This document shows positions 49,480 through 59,178 of a stretch of 64,000 nucleotides of DNA, piece by piece. This stretch comes from Candida dubliniensis CD36. Lineage: Eukaryota > Ascomycota > Pichiomycetes > Serinales > Debaryomycetaceae. Location: positions 2,046,001-2,110,000 of the forward strand of contig NC_012860.1 in the NCBI RefSeq assembly GCF_000026945.1, read 5' to 3'. A program made the position numbers and the translations under genes. A model generated the notes under the pieces. It was not told the DNA's origin and searched no databases. It saw only the letters and a program-made list of their open reading frames with translations. Numbering within the stretch: the first letter of the stretch is position 1; each line of letters begins with the position of its first letter.

Positions 49480-52400
49480 TTACTTTCTCCAGAATAATTT
49501 TTGCCACCAGGGCAATTGTTTATTATTATCCTCATCATTGACCGATCCATTTTCAGTAGAATCCCCATTAAAAACCAGTTTAATTTTTTCCTTTCCAAAA
49601 ATTACAGGTGCATCAGTAGTACGACTTGTTGTTGTACCAACAGTAAATGGACCATTTGTTGTTAAAGCTTTCGACAATTTATTACTCTCTTCATTTTGAT
49701 AATCTGCTATAGTTTTACCAGATTGATCCTTTTCTTTCATATAAAAATCAATCCCAATTAAACTCAATAATACCAATCCTGACGTAGCCAATATTGATCT
49801 CACCAAACTATAGACCTTGGAAGGTGCTTTAGCTTGTTTACTCCATTCAAAAGCTTCTCGTTCTCTTATTTTGCTTTCTTCTAATTTTTTAGCTTCCTGT
49901 AAATACTTCTCCAATTTGGACGTATCAACAGTATGTGGTGGCTCAGTTTTCGAGGAAGATTTTGCAGTTACACGATGAAGATCCTTTTTATATTTGTCGA
50001 CTTCTTCTTTGGTAGATACAACAGTATGTTTATGTGGTCCCTCAAATGCAGAATGAACTGCCAATTTAATAGCTTCAAAATCTGCTGCACTATTCTTTTT
50101 ATCCAAGTCAGAAAACATCTTCCCAGAATCATTATACTTGATTTTGTCATTTATATCTTTTTTAAATTGACCAATGGCTAGTTTTGTATCGACCGGAGCT
50201 GCTGTATTTCCAACTTCTACAACGCTTTGTTCTTCAGCAATATCTTTCAAGCTTTTCACTAAATCATCATAAAACAATGCCAATTGATTTGATGCAAATG
50301 GTAGCTCATTAGCGTAGTTTGTACCATAAATACAAACTAAAAATGGTGGATAAAATTCAATTTGTGAGTTCCATTGTTTCAACTGATCTAAGATATTCTT
50401 GCGGAATAAGTACGTAGGACTCGATTTATCCAACTTATCGGTATAGTTATCGATTAATTGTTCAAATTCCCGAGCGCTAATATTATGGACATCTGGCTTA
50501 TACAATATTCCACTATCTCTTAAAAAGTCACCCAATACTTCATATGCAGTTCCAACCAACAACTGTCCTTGACTTCCAATAAGAGTTTGGTTTTTATCAC
50601 CTTTTATGTGATTAGTTTCAAACTTTTTAAACTCTTGGGTGCTGAATATAACATTATCCAAAACAAACGTGTTATTATTGTTATGTTTGAATAACATTGA
50701 CAAATTCCTGTACAACTTTCTCCAAACAACTGTCTTATCTATTGCAATCGAATCTTGCATTTGTACTTGATTTAATATCTCGTCAACACTGGATTCACCA
50801 AAAGGTTTACCCAAAACTTCTCTTAATTCAGACAATTCTTCTACAAATTCGTGCAATGGGAAATCATCTGGAATCTGAACATAAACTGATGGTGTCTTTT
50901 TATCTCCCAATTTTTGTTCAAATTTCTCAAACGCATCTTGATTAACAAGAACCGTATCCAAAATCTCCAAACAATTATTAGTATTATTTATACTAAATTC
51001 AATTAACTTAGATCTTAACTTCAAAAAGCTATTAGCATTGATTTCAGGATAAGCATTTTCATCAGCAATGATTTCGTTTGTCAAGTTTTCAATAATATCC
51101 ATTACTGCTTTCTTGTCTTCAAAACTGCCTAGTTTCAGTTTCAAAAAGTTAATTTCTGGAACATGGTTTTCAAGATGAAGCCAATCAGGCATTTGAGAAT
51201 AACTATTGTGTTTTGCCATTGATTTGTCATTTCTAACTTCTTCATCAATAATGTCATCTAAAACGAACGTGTTGTTACCAAAATAACGAGAAGCATCTAA
51301 CAAATGTGATAAAATGAGATTCTTGTCGGTCTCCAAAGACTCCAATTTACCAATACTTTCAACTAATCTATCAATAGTTTTAAATGATGCAAATGAGGTT
51401 TGCGACAAATCTTTGATTTTTTTCAACTCAACGATATCTTTTAAAATTTCGTGATCTTTAGGCAAACAAAAGAATGAAGGTTTTGCTCTTAGTTCCATAT
51501 ATTTTATTGTAACATTAGGATCTGAAAGTAATTTGCGAATAAATTGTTGGTTTGTTGTCAAGTAATTGTACATAGTCCCTTTGCCAAACACGTTATTCTC
51601 AATCCCCAAGTTTTCAGTATCCCAGTTCTCGGTGCTTCTTGCTGTTTCCCAGGGGAAATCAATCAGTTTCAAAAAACTAAAAACATAATTTGTTAAAGTA
51701 TTCTTTGTTATAGGGTAGATACGAAACTTTTGCTTGTCGTCCATTATTGATGCAACGTTGATTGGACCCCTGACTTCTTCATTTGTAAGAATTCGTAAAA
51801 GTTCACCAGAAGCACTTGCAAAAATGCCTTTATCTTTACTTAATCCAAACAATAAAGGTGCCAATTTATAATAGTCATGGGTAGCAGGGATCAATTTCAT
51901 CAGAGTTAAGAAATAGTACAATCCACCACCTTCGTTCCATTGGTCTATCATTTCAAAGTCTTTATCATCCATTTTAATGCAGTTTTGAATTGCTACTTCA
52001 AAATAGTCATTGTAATGTGAATCTTTGAGTATGCTTTTAATATCTTTCAAATTCAAATTGGAAATATTCTTCAAAATCTTGTTCAATTCTGAATAACGAC
52101 TGCATTGAACAAACATTTTAAAAAAAGTATGATTAGCATCGACATCGTGCAACAATGAATAATCAAAGTTAGTCAAAGTTTTTTCAATTTGATGACTCAA
52201 ATCCTTAATAGATCTAAATTTTTTGAAATCATATTGTTTGTCCAACGACCGTAATTCCTGTTCAAACACGAATAAGCCACTATAATAGTAATGGAATAGC
52301 TTTTCAAACAATTGAATGGCGGGGATCAACTCATTGGATAAGATATCAGGAAATTGTGCATTAGATTTCAATAATTCAGATAATTCATCGCACATTTTGA

Positions 52401-52974
52401 GGTAAGAATGGGAACTACCACCATGAACATTTCTAAATTCCTGCAAATACTTTAAAATATCTGAGCTGCTCAATTCAGCAAATTTAAAGTGTTTCTTGTT
52501 ACGTTTGAATTGAACAAATATCTCAAATTCTCTTAACTCGGAATAAATTTCGTGAATGATACCAAGTTCATCTTTCAATTTTTTATTGGATAAACTATCT
52601 TCTGACACAGAGAAATGATTCTCTTTAAACAATTGAAACAACCACTCATCGAGAGCTCGATGTTTGAATTGGATGTTATCAAAATCGACTTTAGGGAGTT
52701 CCAGTTTATGAATGGAAACGTATGGTTGTTTATCAAGTCCAGAAAGTTTTTGAGGCTTTTTCTTTTTCATGGTGACAAAATTAATCTCAAAATTGTCATT
52801 GCTTGAAGTGGACAAAGTTCGAATATATAATTGCGAATCCAATCTTTGAAATATTTTGGGTGGACCATTGGAATTACCAAAAGAGATTACATTAGAAGCA
52901 ACATGAAAAGCAGGGACCAAATTGTGGCATTTGGGTTTAACGGTGTGTTTTACAATAACCCGTCTGACTAACAT
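49480..52974 (-). CDS. Large predicted mitochondrial membrane protein
   Basis: I do not recognise the family. The 1164-residue protein starts MLVRRVIVKHTVKPK, with no acidic residue in the first 40, and carries YIRTLSTSSN near 60, consistent with a matrix presequence and cleavage site. The body is helical and rich in Lys, Asp, Asn and Leu, without clear catalytic motifs. One membrane segment lies near the C-terminus (about 1057-1076), after a charged coiled coil (KLEKYLQEAKKLEESKIREREAFEW). A hydrophilic tail of about 85 residues ends PWWQKLFWRK. This suggests an inner-membrane-anchored protein. The open frame extends to a TTG at 53049, but the inner ATG gives a far better targeting signal. 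It could be a fast-evolving factor of mitochondrial gene expression; that is a guess. Confidence 0.7.
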   Translation of the reverse strand: MLVRRVIVKHTVKPKCHNLVPAFHVASNVISFGNSNGPPKIFQRLDSQLYIRTLSTSSNDNFEINFVTMKKKKPQKLSGLDKQPYVSIHKLELPKVDFDNIQFKHRALDEWLFQLFKENHFSVSEDSLSNKKLKDELGIIHEIYSELREFEIFVQFKRNKKHFKFAELSSSDILKYLQEFRNVHGGSSHSYLKMCDELSELLKSNAQFPDILSNELIPAIQLFEKLFHYYYSGLFVFEQELRSLDKQYDFKKFRSIKDLSHQIEKTLTNFDYSLLHDVDANHTFFKMFVQCSRYSELNKILKNISNLNLKDIKSILKDSHYNDYFEVAIQNCIKMDDKDFEMIDQWNEGGGLYYFLTLMKLIPATHDYYKLAPLLFGLSKDKGIFASASGELLRILTNEEVRGPINVASIMDDKQKFRIYPITKNTLTNYVFSFLKLIDFPWETARSTENWDTENLGIENNVFGKGTMYNYLTTNQQFIRKLLSDPNVTIKYMELRAKPSFFCLPKDHEILKDIVELKKIKDLSQTSFASFKTIDRLVESIGKLESLETDKNLILSHLLDASRYFGNNTFVLDDIIDEEVRNDKSMAKHNSYSQMPDWLHLENHVPEINFLKLKLGSFEDKKAVMDIIENLTNEIIADENAYPEINANSFLKLRSKLIEFSINNTNNCLEILDTVLVNQDAFEKFEQKLGDKKTPSVYVQIPDDFPLHEFVEELSELREVLGKPFGESSVDEILNQVQMQDSIAIDKTVVWRKLYRNLSMLFKHNNNNTFVLDNVIFSTQEFKKFETNHIKGDKNQTLIGSQGQLLVGTAYEVLGDFLRDSGILYKPDVHNISAREFEQLIDNYTDKLDKSSPTYLFRKNILDQLKQWNSQIEFYPPFLVCIYGTNYANELPFASNQLALFYDDLVKSLKDIAEEQSVVEVGNTAAPVDTKLAIGQFKKDINDKIKYNDSGKMFSDLDKKNSAADFEAIKLAVHSAFEGPHKHTVVSTKEEVDKYKKDLHRVTAKSSSKTEPPHTVDTSKLEKYLQEAKKLEESKIREREAFEWSKQAKAPSKVYSLVRSILATSGLVLLSLIGIDFYMKEKDQSGKTIADYQNEESNKLSKALTTNGPFTVGTTTSRTTDAPVIFGKEKIKLVFNGDSTENGSVNDEDNNKQLPWWQKLFWRK

Positions 52975-54234
52975 TCTAATTTTCAAATTTCCTTGGCTGG
53001 CTTTGAGTTTGTGTGAATAGGTATTTATGATTGGATAAAGTTGAAGCAAAAAAAAAATTGAAAAGTTGATAGATTGTAAGAAAACAACAGGTGGGGAGAG
53101 AATGGATCAAGAATTGAATTGAATATGGTGTTTTTATACACTAGATAAGATAAAAAAAAAAAAAAAAGGGGGGGTCACCCTCAATGTGCAGTACTCGGTT
53201 AATGACAAGTATTATTGAACAAACTGTGACATGTACAAACAATGTTATTTTGAGTGTACTTTTGATATATTTTAAGTTGTAGTTATTTGAATTGGCCGGT
53301 TTTCAAGTGTATATATCTGAAAAGTAATCATTGAAACCTATTCTGGATCAAAAAGAAGAAGAATACATTGATTTTAAAGCTATTCCGTTCACGGAGTTGG
53401 CAGATGCACTGACATCATCTCGCTGAAAGATTACTTTGACAAATCACCAAATAGGATTCAATAAAGATCGCTGTGTATGTAGATTCAGTTGCTTGAAGAT
53501 ATCACGACCGGCTTCGTTGTTAACCGTACTTTTTAAGCAGAATGTAATGTTAATTCTTAGACCTAACAAAATACATCTTTTACAATCTGAGTGGTACTTA
53601 GAGCAGGTTGGCAAGTTACAGCTCATACAAACAGAATCACTCTTCAGATGGTATATTTAGAGTATACTATATGCATTTATGAAATTGAAATTTTTGCAAC
53701 AAAACTTTTGCCAAAGTGACACAAATGTTTAATTTTTTTTAAAACCAAATTTGACAACCCTTTAATATATGTTGTATCAATAAGCCCAATGTTAAACGCA
53801 ACAACTTTCAAGGAATACATTCCTTGCAATGAATTTAGATATCCTTTAGTGCAGTTCTAGAAGGAATTGAAAAATCATTTAGATAAATTTGAAGATTTTC
53901 TGGATACACACTCCCTTATCAAACAACTTAACAATAAGGACATGCCACAGCCAACTTAAATTAAAATTGTATGATTGTTTATTATTCCTTACAAACCAGA
54001 CCCTTTCCACAGATGTACACTCTATTTAGACACCAGTGGCTATGATCACCCATTTGAGTCTTCCATATGATCCAATACTAATACAATGCGTGCCTGTACC
54101 AGAAAGTTTGACACAGAGTTTGGAGAAAAAAAAAATTTTTTTTTTTTTTTTTGGTAAATATATACGTAGACGTAAATACATTCTGGAAAACACCCAAAAC
54201 CTGTATTATTCTTGAAAAATTTTACCTTTGAAAT
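52975..54234. other. Divergent spacer upstream of CAF20, 1.26 kb
   Basis: It contains an A/G homopolymer block (53152-53175), an 18-base palindrome at 53809-53826 and a T tract at about 54135-54152. A TTG-started frame at 53436-53660 is not convincing. Confidence 0.6.
53809..53826. promoter_or_regulatory. 18-base palindrome with head-to-head CATTCC sites
   Basis: CAAGGAAT and ATTCCTTG are exact inverted copies separated by AC. Each contains the TEA/ATTS core (ACATTCC or its complement), the site type of Tec1. It is about 410 bases upstream of CAF20. Confidence 0.4.
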
Positions 54235-54762
54235 ATGGCCAAATACACCGAAGAACAATTACTTGAATTGAAAACTGAAGCACATACTCCAAAGCCTGAG
54301 ATTTTGGATGCTTTTAACAAGTTAATTGAAGAGGTTAAAGAATCAATTGAACAACACCATCAACACCAAAGAAAATGGCATAACGGGGATACTTATATTG
54401 ACGAACACGGTCATGAAAGATCATATCATCACATTAATAGAAGAAGACAATCTAAAGGTGCCTCTGGTGTACAAAGACCAAACTTGAGAAAGAAATCGGA
54501 ACCAGTTGTTGATGAAGATGGATGGGCCACTTTATCCAAACCTAAAAAAGGTTCTTTTGCTGAAGGTGATACCATAGACGAAAGAATTAAATTCAGAGAA
54601 GCTAACAATAGTGGATCCTCTAGTGGTGGTATTAAGGCCAGACCTAATAATAAGAATTTGGGTAGTTCAAAGGCAGTGGACCCAAGAGAAATTGCTTCCG
54701 ATAAACAAACCAAAGCTTTTAATGCGTTTGCTGCTTTAGGAGATGAAGATGATGATGAATAA
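54235..54762 (+). CDS. CAF20: eIF4E-binding protein Caf20
   Basis: Cytoplasmic translation inhibitor that competes with eIF4G for the cap-binding protein. The eIF4E-binding motif Y-x4-L-hydrophobic is complete at residues 4-10 (YTEEQLL), at the same place as in S. cerevisiae. Other shared blocks are a His/Arg-rich centre (HHINRRRQ), DEDGWATL, PNNKNLGSSKAVDPREI and the acidic C-terminus KAFNAFAALGDEDDDE. The length is 175 residues, close to the family norm of about 160. The first ATG is used. Downstream EFR3 is convergent. Confidence 0.93.
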   Translation: MAKYTEEQLLELKTEAHTPKPEILDAFNKLIEEVKESIEQHHQHQRKWHNGDTYIDEHGHERSYHHINRRRQSKGASGVQRPNLRKKSEPVVDEDGWATLSKPKKGSFAEGDTIDERIKFREANNSGSSSGGIKARPNNKNLGSSKAVDPREIASDKQTKAFNAFAALGDEDDDE

Positions 54763-55100
54763 TTTCTGCACATAGGGAACTCTTAACATATATAAAATGA
54801 TAAGGTTGTTGTATTATTTTAAGATTAGTTAATATGAAAAAAGTCAAGGGTAATTTTCGAACTTACACAACTCTCCCAAGTTTGGGTATTATGAACTCTT
54901 ACTAATAAAGATTAATCATATATTCTCTCTTTTCTTTTTTTTTTAAAAAAAAATAAAATAATAGTTACATAAACATAATTCACCAGGCTATTAGATAGAC
55001 AATACTAAACGAACTAAAGAAGAAAAACAAAAAATGCGGTAAATGTTCCTTTTTGCTTGAAAGGGAATTCGACTTGGGTATCTTTGCAACTCCCTTTAGT
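54763..55100. other. Convergent 3' region CAF20/EFR3
   Basis: 338 bases; A/T-rich 3'-end sequences only. Confidence 0.6.
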
Positions 55101-57977
55101 TTAAACAACAAAGGCTGCCTCGTCTTCACTTTCAAGGCCACTTAAAATTGAATCAACATCTGTAGTTTGCATGTTTTTATTCAACACAGACCCATTGGTT
55201 GTTGAAGCAGAATCCGTAATATTCGCGGTTCCATTGGCACCACCAAAATTTGGTTTGGATAATCTTATACCCCTGTGGGTTGACATGGCATCTTTCAAAT
55301 CGCTTACTCTTGGTGACTGTAAATATTTACTATCATAAGTATAGATTGAGCCTTCATTAGTACTGTTAACACTATCGACAGTTCTCAAAATAGTAGCAAA
55401 CCCATTACCATGAGGTAAACCTCTTTCTTGGAAATGTTGACTGTATTGCAATATTTCAGAATGAATCATGGTAATATCTCCAGCAGTACCCAATCCTAAA
55501 CCAGTATACAAACCTTTCTCTGAGTTTGATGACGCAGATTCAGAAGATAATCCTGTGTGGTTAACAAACTCAGGTGGTGGAATAAACTGGCCTCCATGTT
55601 CTGGACCTCCACTTACTGCAAGCGACCCTTGATCCATTATCACTGTCATGTTTGTGTTTCTAGAATCATTATTAAATGTACTCATATGTGTACTGACTTG
55701 TGATTTTTCAATTTCAGTAAGTAATTGTTTCTGAGGATGTAACCATACAATCAAAAAGTTGTTACCACAAGCAAATTCCTCAATATTCTCAGGTTTGATT
55801 CTGATGGGAATATAATTGCCATTTGAATCTGTGGGTATCATCCGGTTGCTTTTAACGGTCTCTAAATCAGATGGTGAAGAGTCGATGCCATGGACCCAAA
55901 ACTTTTGAATTTTTCTATATTCAACAGCGTCCAATATTTGTTTAAATAATTTTGAATTTTTACAATAATTTTGTAAATCATGACTGTATTGCTCATCCAA
56001 GTCCTTCAACATGTAGTATAAAATAATATGAGCAAAAGTATCTTTAAATTTCTGTCTTTGCGTAAATGTGCTTGTTCTGTTTACTTTCATAACCCAGTGG
56101 TGGAAAAATGGAATGAAATTACTCAAAAAATTCAATCCTAAAATATTCATCATATCTTTTAAAACAGTAACCAAAAGTAACACTGATTGCGTGTTTGGGG
56201 AATCGTAATTTTCAAAAAATTTATCAATATACATAAGGAAATGGGATATGAAATTCTGTTGATTGGTGATGTATTGATTAGCATCAGGCTTTTTAAAGTC
56301 TTTCCCATTATCCAGATCATCGGATTTATTCAAACCTTCAACTCCTGTACTTCCAGGATCCAATCGAGATTGTTTGTTGAGAAGATCGTAACTCTTTTTA
56401 GAATTGCCAACAGCCAATTCGTTATTCAAAAACTCATCAAACACTTTCAAGTACTTGGCTTGAATGTTGATAAGCTGTGGTGTAGAGATAATCATTTTTC
56501 TGTTATCTTCATATTCACCTTGTGGTGCTAACAATCCTAAACTAATATCCCAATGTTCCAAGTTCACATGGTTACGATTGATCGAACTTGATTTATTTTT
56601 CAAAATCAAGAATATCTTAGAAATGTTATCCAACAACTGGATAATCAAATCTTGGATTTGCTCTCCAGTGGATGTAGAACTATTATCATCCACAAAACTG
56701 CTTTCCAAAATATAATCAACTTTGATCAATATTTCCTGAATTGAATCTGGGACTTGATCGTAGTAGTATATGTGTGTAGTCAAACTACATATACAGTCAG
56801 AATATATGTCTGTTAAAATAGAAATGTCGCTTTTGTCCAAATCACTTGCTTTTAAAATCAAATCAGCTTGCAACGACAACAATTGTTGAATAATATCCGA
56901 AACAGACAAACCAATCATGTTAACACGAGAAGAAAGTAATCCTAACAAATAACGAGCATATTGGAATTCCATGTTATAATTGGATTTGGTATTGCCTTCA
57001 ATATTAATTCTTCCTAAAGTGGCCAATAATGTAGACAAACTGACAAAACGTAATTGAACTGGAATCCAAGTAATGCATAATTCCAAAAATGAAACTCCCC
57101 ATTCTAAATCAGTTCCATTGACTATATTATGTTGGACAACAGCTCTTGTCACTTCTGAAATTTGACCGGCAGCGTTGGTATTGAAAAAAGATTTCATCGA
57201 TGCAAAGGCCTTTTCAGTGATATCTGTCAAGGTTAGTGAATCATTGGTGAAATCGTCATCGATTTGCTGGGCAATTTTGCTATGTGATTTTTGCAGATGC
57301 ACACGTGATAACCTTTTCCCATCATCTTCAACGTGAAGATTTGATTTCAATCTTTGCAAGATGCTGCTTTGTGGGTTATTTGCAATAATGAACTGAAGTA
57401 AAATGGGGATGGACAAAGCGATAAACTTTTTCCCAACAGCTGCATTATAACTCAAACAACTAGATATATCATTTACAGCCATTAAAGAAATCATCTGCCA
57501 ATCATATTGAGTAACACCCGATCTGTCTTTACCAAAGGAAACCAAGGTTTGGAAAACTTCAGTAAATATCTTCACAAACTCCTTGTCACCTGTAAACAAG
57601 CCACCATCCAAGTTCTCACACAAGACACCAAATGCTTTCACAACATTTTTGCACAAGGCAAGATCCTTGGTATTTGCAATCAGTTGTAAGATAAAGCACA
57701 CTTGAATGGCGAATACATTCAAGTTTTCGCTACATTTTTTGATTAACTCCTGAATAATGGCTAATGTGACTTGTAAATTACCTGTACGACTTCTACCAAC
57801 ATCATGATGAGTTTTGTCTTTCAAAAAATTAATCACCTTTTCCAACTTGACTCTACGAGTAGATGCATAGTACAACAAATAACTTAGCTCAGACGAGTTG
57901 GGTTTTTTATCAACCGCTTTCCCAGCAGGATAACATTGTAATATCAACTTTTGATGTTTATGCTGAAACAAATTCAT
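55101..57977 (-). CDS. EFR3: EFR3, plasma-membrane anchor of the PI4-kinase complex
   Basis: Scaffold that, with Ypp1, recruits the Stt4 phosphatidylinositol 4-kinase to plasma-membrane patches. The 958-residue helical-repeat protein opens with the family signature (HQKLILQCYPAGKAVD, then SELSYLLYYASTRRVKLEKV), in which basic residues contact acidic lipids. Armadillo/HEAT-like helices run through about 650. The C-terminal ~250 residues are Ser/Asn/Thr-rich and presumably disordered, ending SGLESEDEAAFVV. There is no membrane segment, as expected for a peripheral protein. The first ATG is used. It is divergent from CEF1 across 1.2 kb. Confidence 0.9.
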   Translation of the reverse strand: MNLFQHKHQKLILQCYPAGKAVDKKPNSSELSYLLYYASTRRVKLEKVINFLKDKTHHDVGRSRTGNLQVTLAIIQELIKKCSENLNVFAIQVCFILQLIANTKDLALCKNVVKAFGVLCENLDGGLFTGDKEFVKIFTEVFQTLVSFGKDRSGVTQYDWQMISLMAVNDISSCLSYNAAVGKKFIALSIPILLQFIIANNPQSSILQRLKSNLHVEDDGKRLSRVHLQKSHSKIAQQIDDDFTNDSLTLTDITEKAFASMKSFFNTNAAGQISEVTRAVVQHNIVNGTDLEWGVSFLELCITWIPVQLRFVSLSTLLATLGRINIEGNTKSNYNMEFQYARYLLGLLSSRVNMIGLSVSDIIQQLLSLQADLILKASDLDKSDISILTDIYSDCICSLTTHIYYYDQVPDSIQEILIKVDYILESSFVDDNSSTSTGEQIQDLIIQLLDNISKIFLILKNKSSSINRNHVNLEHWDISLGLLAPQGEYEDNRKMIISTPQLINIQAKYLKVFDEFLNNELAVGNSKKSYDLLNKQSRLDPGSTGVEGLNKSDDLDNGKDFKKPDANQYITNQQNFISHFLMYIDKFFENYDSPNTQSVLLLVTVLKDMMNILGLNFLSNFIPFFHHWVMKVNRTSTFTQRQKFKDTFAHIILYYMLKDLDEQYSHDLQNYCKNSKLFKQILDAVEYRKIQKFWVHGIDSSPSDLETVKSNRMIPTDSNGNYIPIRIKPENIEEFACGNNFLIVWLHPQKQLLTEIEKSQVSTHMSTFNNDSRNTNMTVIMDQGSLAVSGGPEHGGQFIPPPEFVNHTGLSSESASSNSEKGLYTGLGLGTAGDITMIHSEILQYSQHFQERGLPHGNGFATILRTVDSVNSTNEGSIYTYDSKYLQSPRVSDLKDAMSTHRGIRLSKPNFGGANGTANITDSASTTNGSVLNKNMQTTDVDSILSGLESEDEAAFVV

Positions 57978-59178
57978 TCTTGGATCTGAAAGTTGAAGTA
58001 ACTATTGAGTAAACCGGATTTAATTAATCAATTGATGAAACTCTTGAGTTAAAGGGATATTCTTGAAGGAAAAAAAAGGGGGAGGAAACTGAAAATGAAA
58101 TATAGAAACAAAAAAAAAAATTTTGACCAAATGAATGAATAATGGTAAGTCAAAAGTGAATATGACAAGAAGAAACTAAATGCAAACAATAATGGGAAAG
58201 TCAGCTAAATCTAATATTGGATAGTTTTCATTTGATTAAAAAGAAAGGAAAAAAAAAAAAAAGCCTTCCAGTGGATTTTCTATTTTTCCCCCCTTTCTAC
58301 AAAAATAGTGTGAAATATTTAATTTATGTACTTTACAAATTCATTCAACACGAGTGTGAGAAAATACGTCTGCGGGTGAGACCCTAAAACAAAAAACAAG
58401 GCCAATGGATATCTAAATGAATTAACTGTATTACAAGATCACTGGTCAAATTGTACTGTAAATTGGAGGACTGTGATGGTATCAATAATATTCCAAATAG
58501 AGGAATAAACCAGTTACAAACCAGAACGTGCAATTGGTAGTCAATTTACTACTTGATTCTTGTACCTATTCAACCAAATTGAAAGCCAGTTTCCAAGAAC
58601 ACGAGCGATATTTAGACAATCTAAACTAAACAAACAATCAATAGGGGTAATATAGCGGTAGAACGTTCCTTTTAACAAACTCTAAACAGTACCACCAAGA
58701 ATGTTATATATTGTTTACACTGTTGATCTTATTTACTACAACTCTTCGTAATTCAATCTCTTTTATTCTTATCATTGAAAGATGCTTTTAATCCAAAGGA
58801 AAATTCAAACAAGCGAACAAAAATCTTTTGCCCATATTAAGTAAAAATATAAAATTGAAAATTAAAATTATTGGGGGGAGTGGGGCAGAAGAAAGAGAAG
58901 AAAAGAATGTACCAAATGTTATCCCGAATCTATACTCCACATGAAGAAAGTAATGTTTGATTTAAGGTTCATATGGAAAATAAAGTGAGTCGCAACTCGA
59001 CACGTGAAAATTCTCTCTCGGGTTTTACCTCCGACATTGTATTGTAAGCTGCCATTTTCCACGACATTTGTTTGTGCAGACTCTGATCATCGGAGGTAGA
59101 AACAAAAACAGAAAGAAACACAATTTTATTGAGTAATCAAACACGCAACCATCTAATAGCCCCTGATCTTTCAAAACC
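57978..59178. other. Divergent EFR3/CEF1 promoter region, 1.2 kb
   Basis: No gene. A-rich tracts occur near 58110 and 58250. A TGAGTCG, a one-base variant of the Gcn4 site, at 58986-58992 is followed by a CACGTG at 59001-59006. A tRNA-like A-box near 58650 has no B-box. Confidence 0.6.
59001..59006. promoter_or_regulatory. CACGTG E-box upstream of CEF1
   Basis: GACACGTGAAAA lies 173 bases before the CEF1 ATG; a candidate Cbf1/Tye7 site. Confidence 0.4.

Noticed and set aside
53436..53660. 74-codon frame upstream of CAF20
   Set aside because: TTG start, no domain, overlapped by an equally long frame on the other strand.
58640..58700. tRNA-like A-box (TATAGCGGTAGAAC)
   Set aside because: No B-box follows at the right distance and no cloverleaf can be formed by eye.
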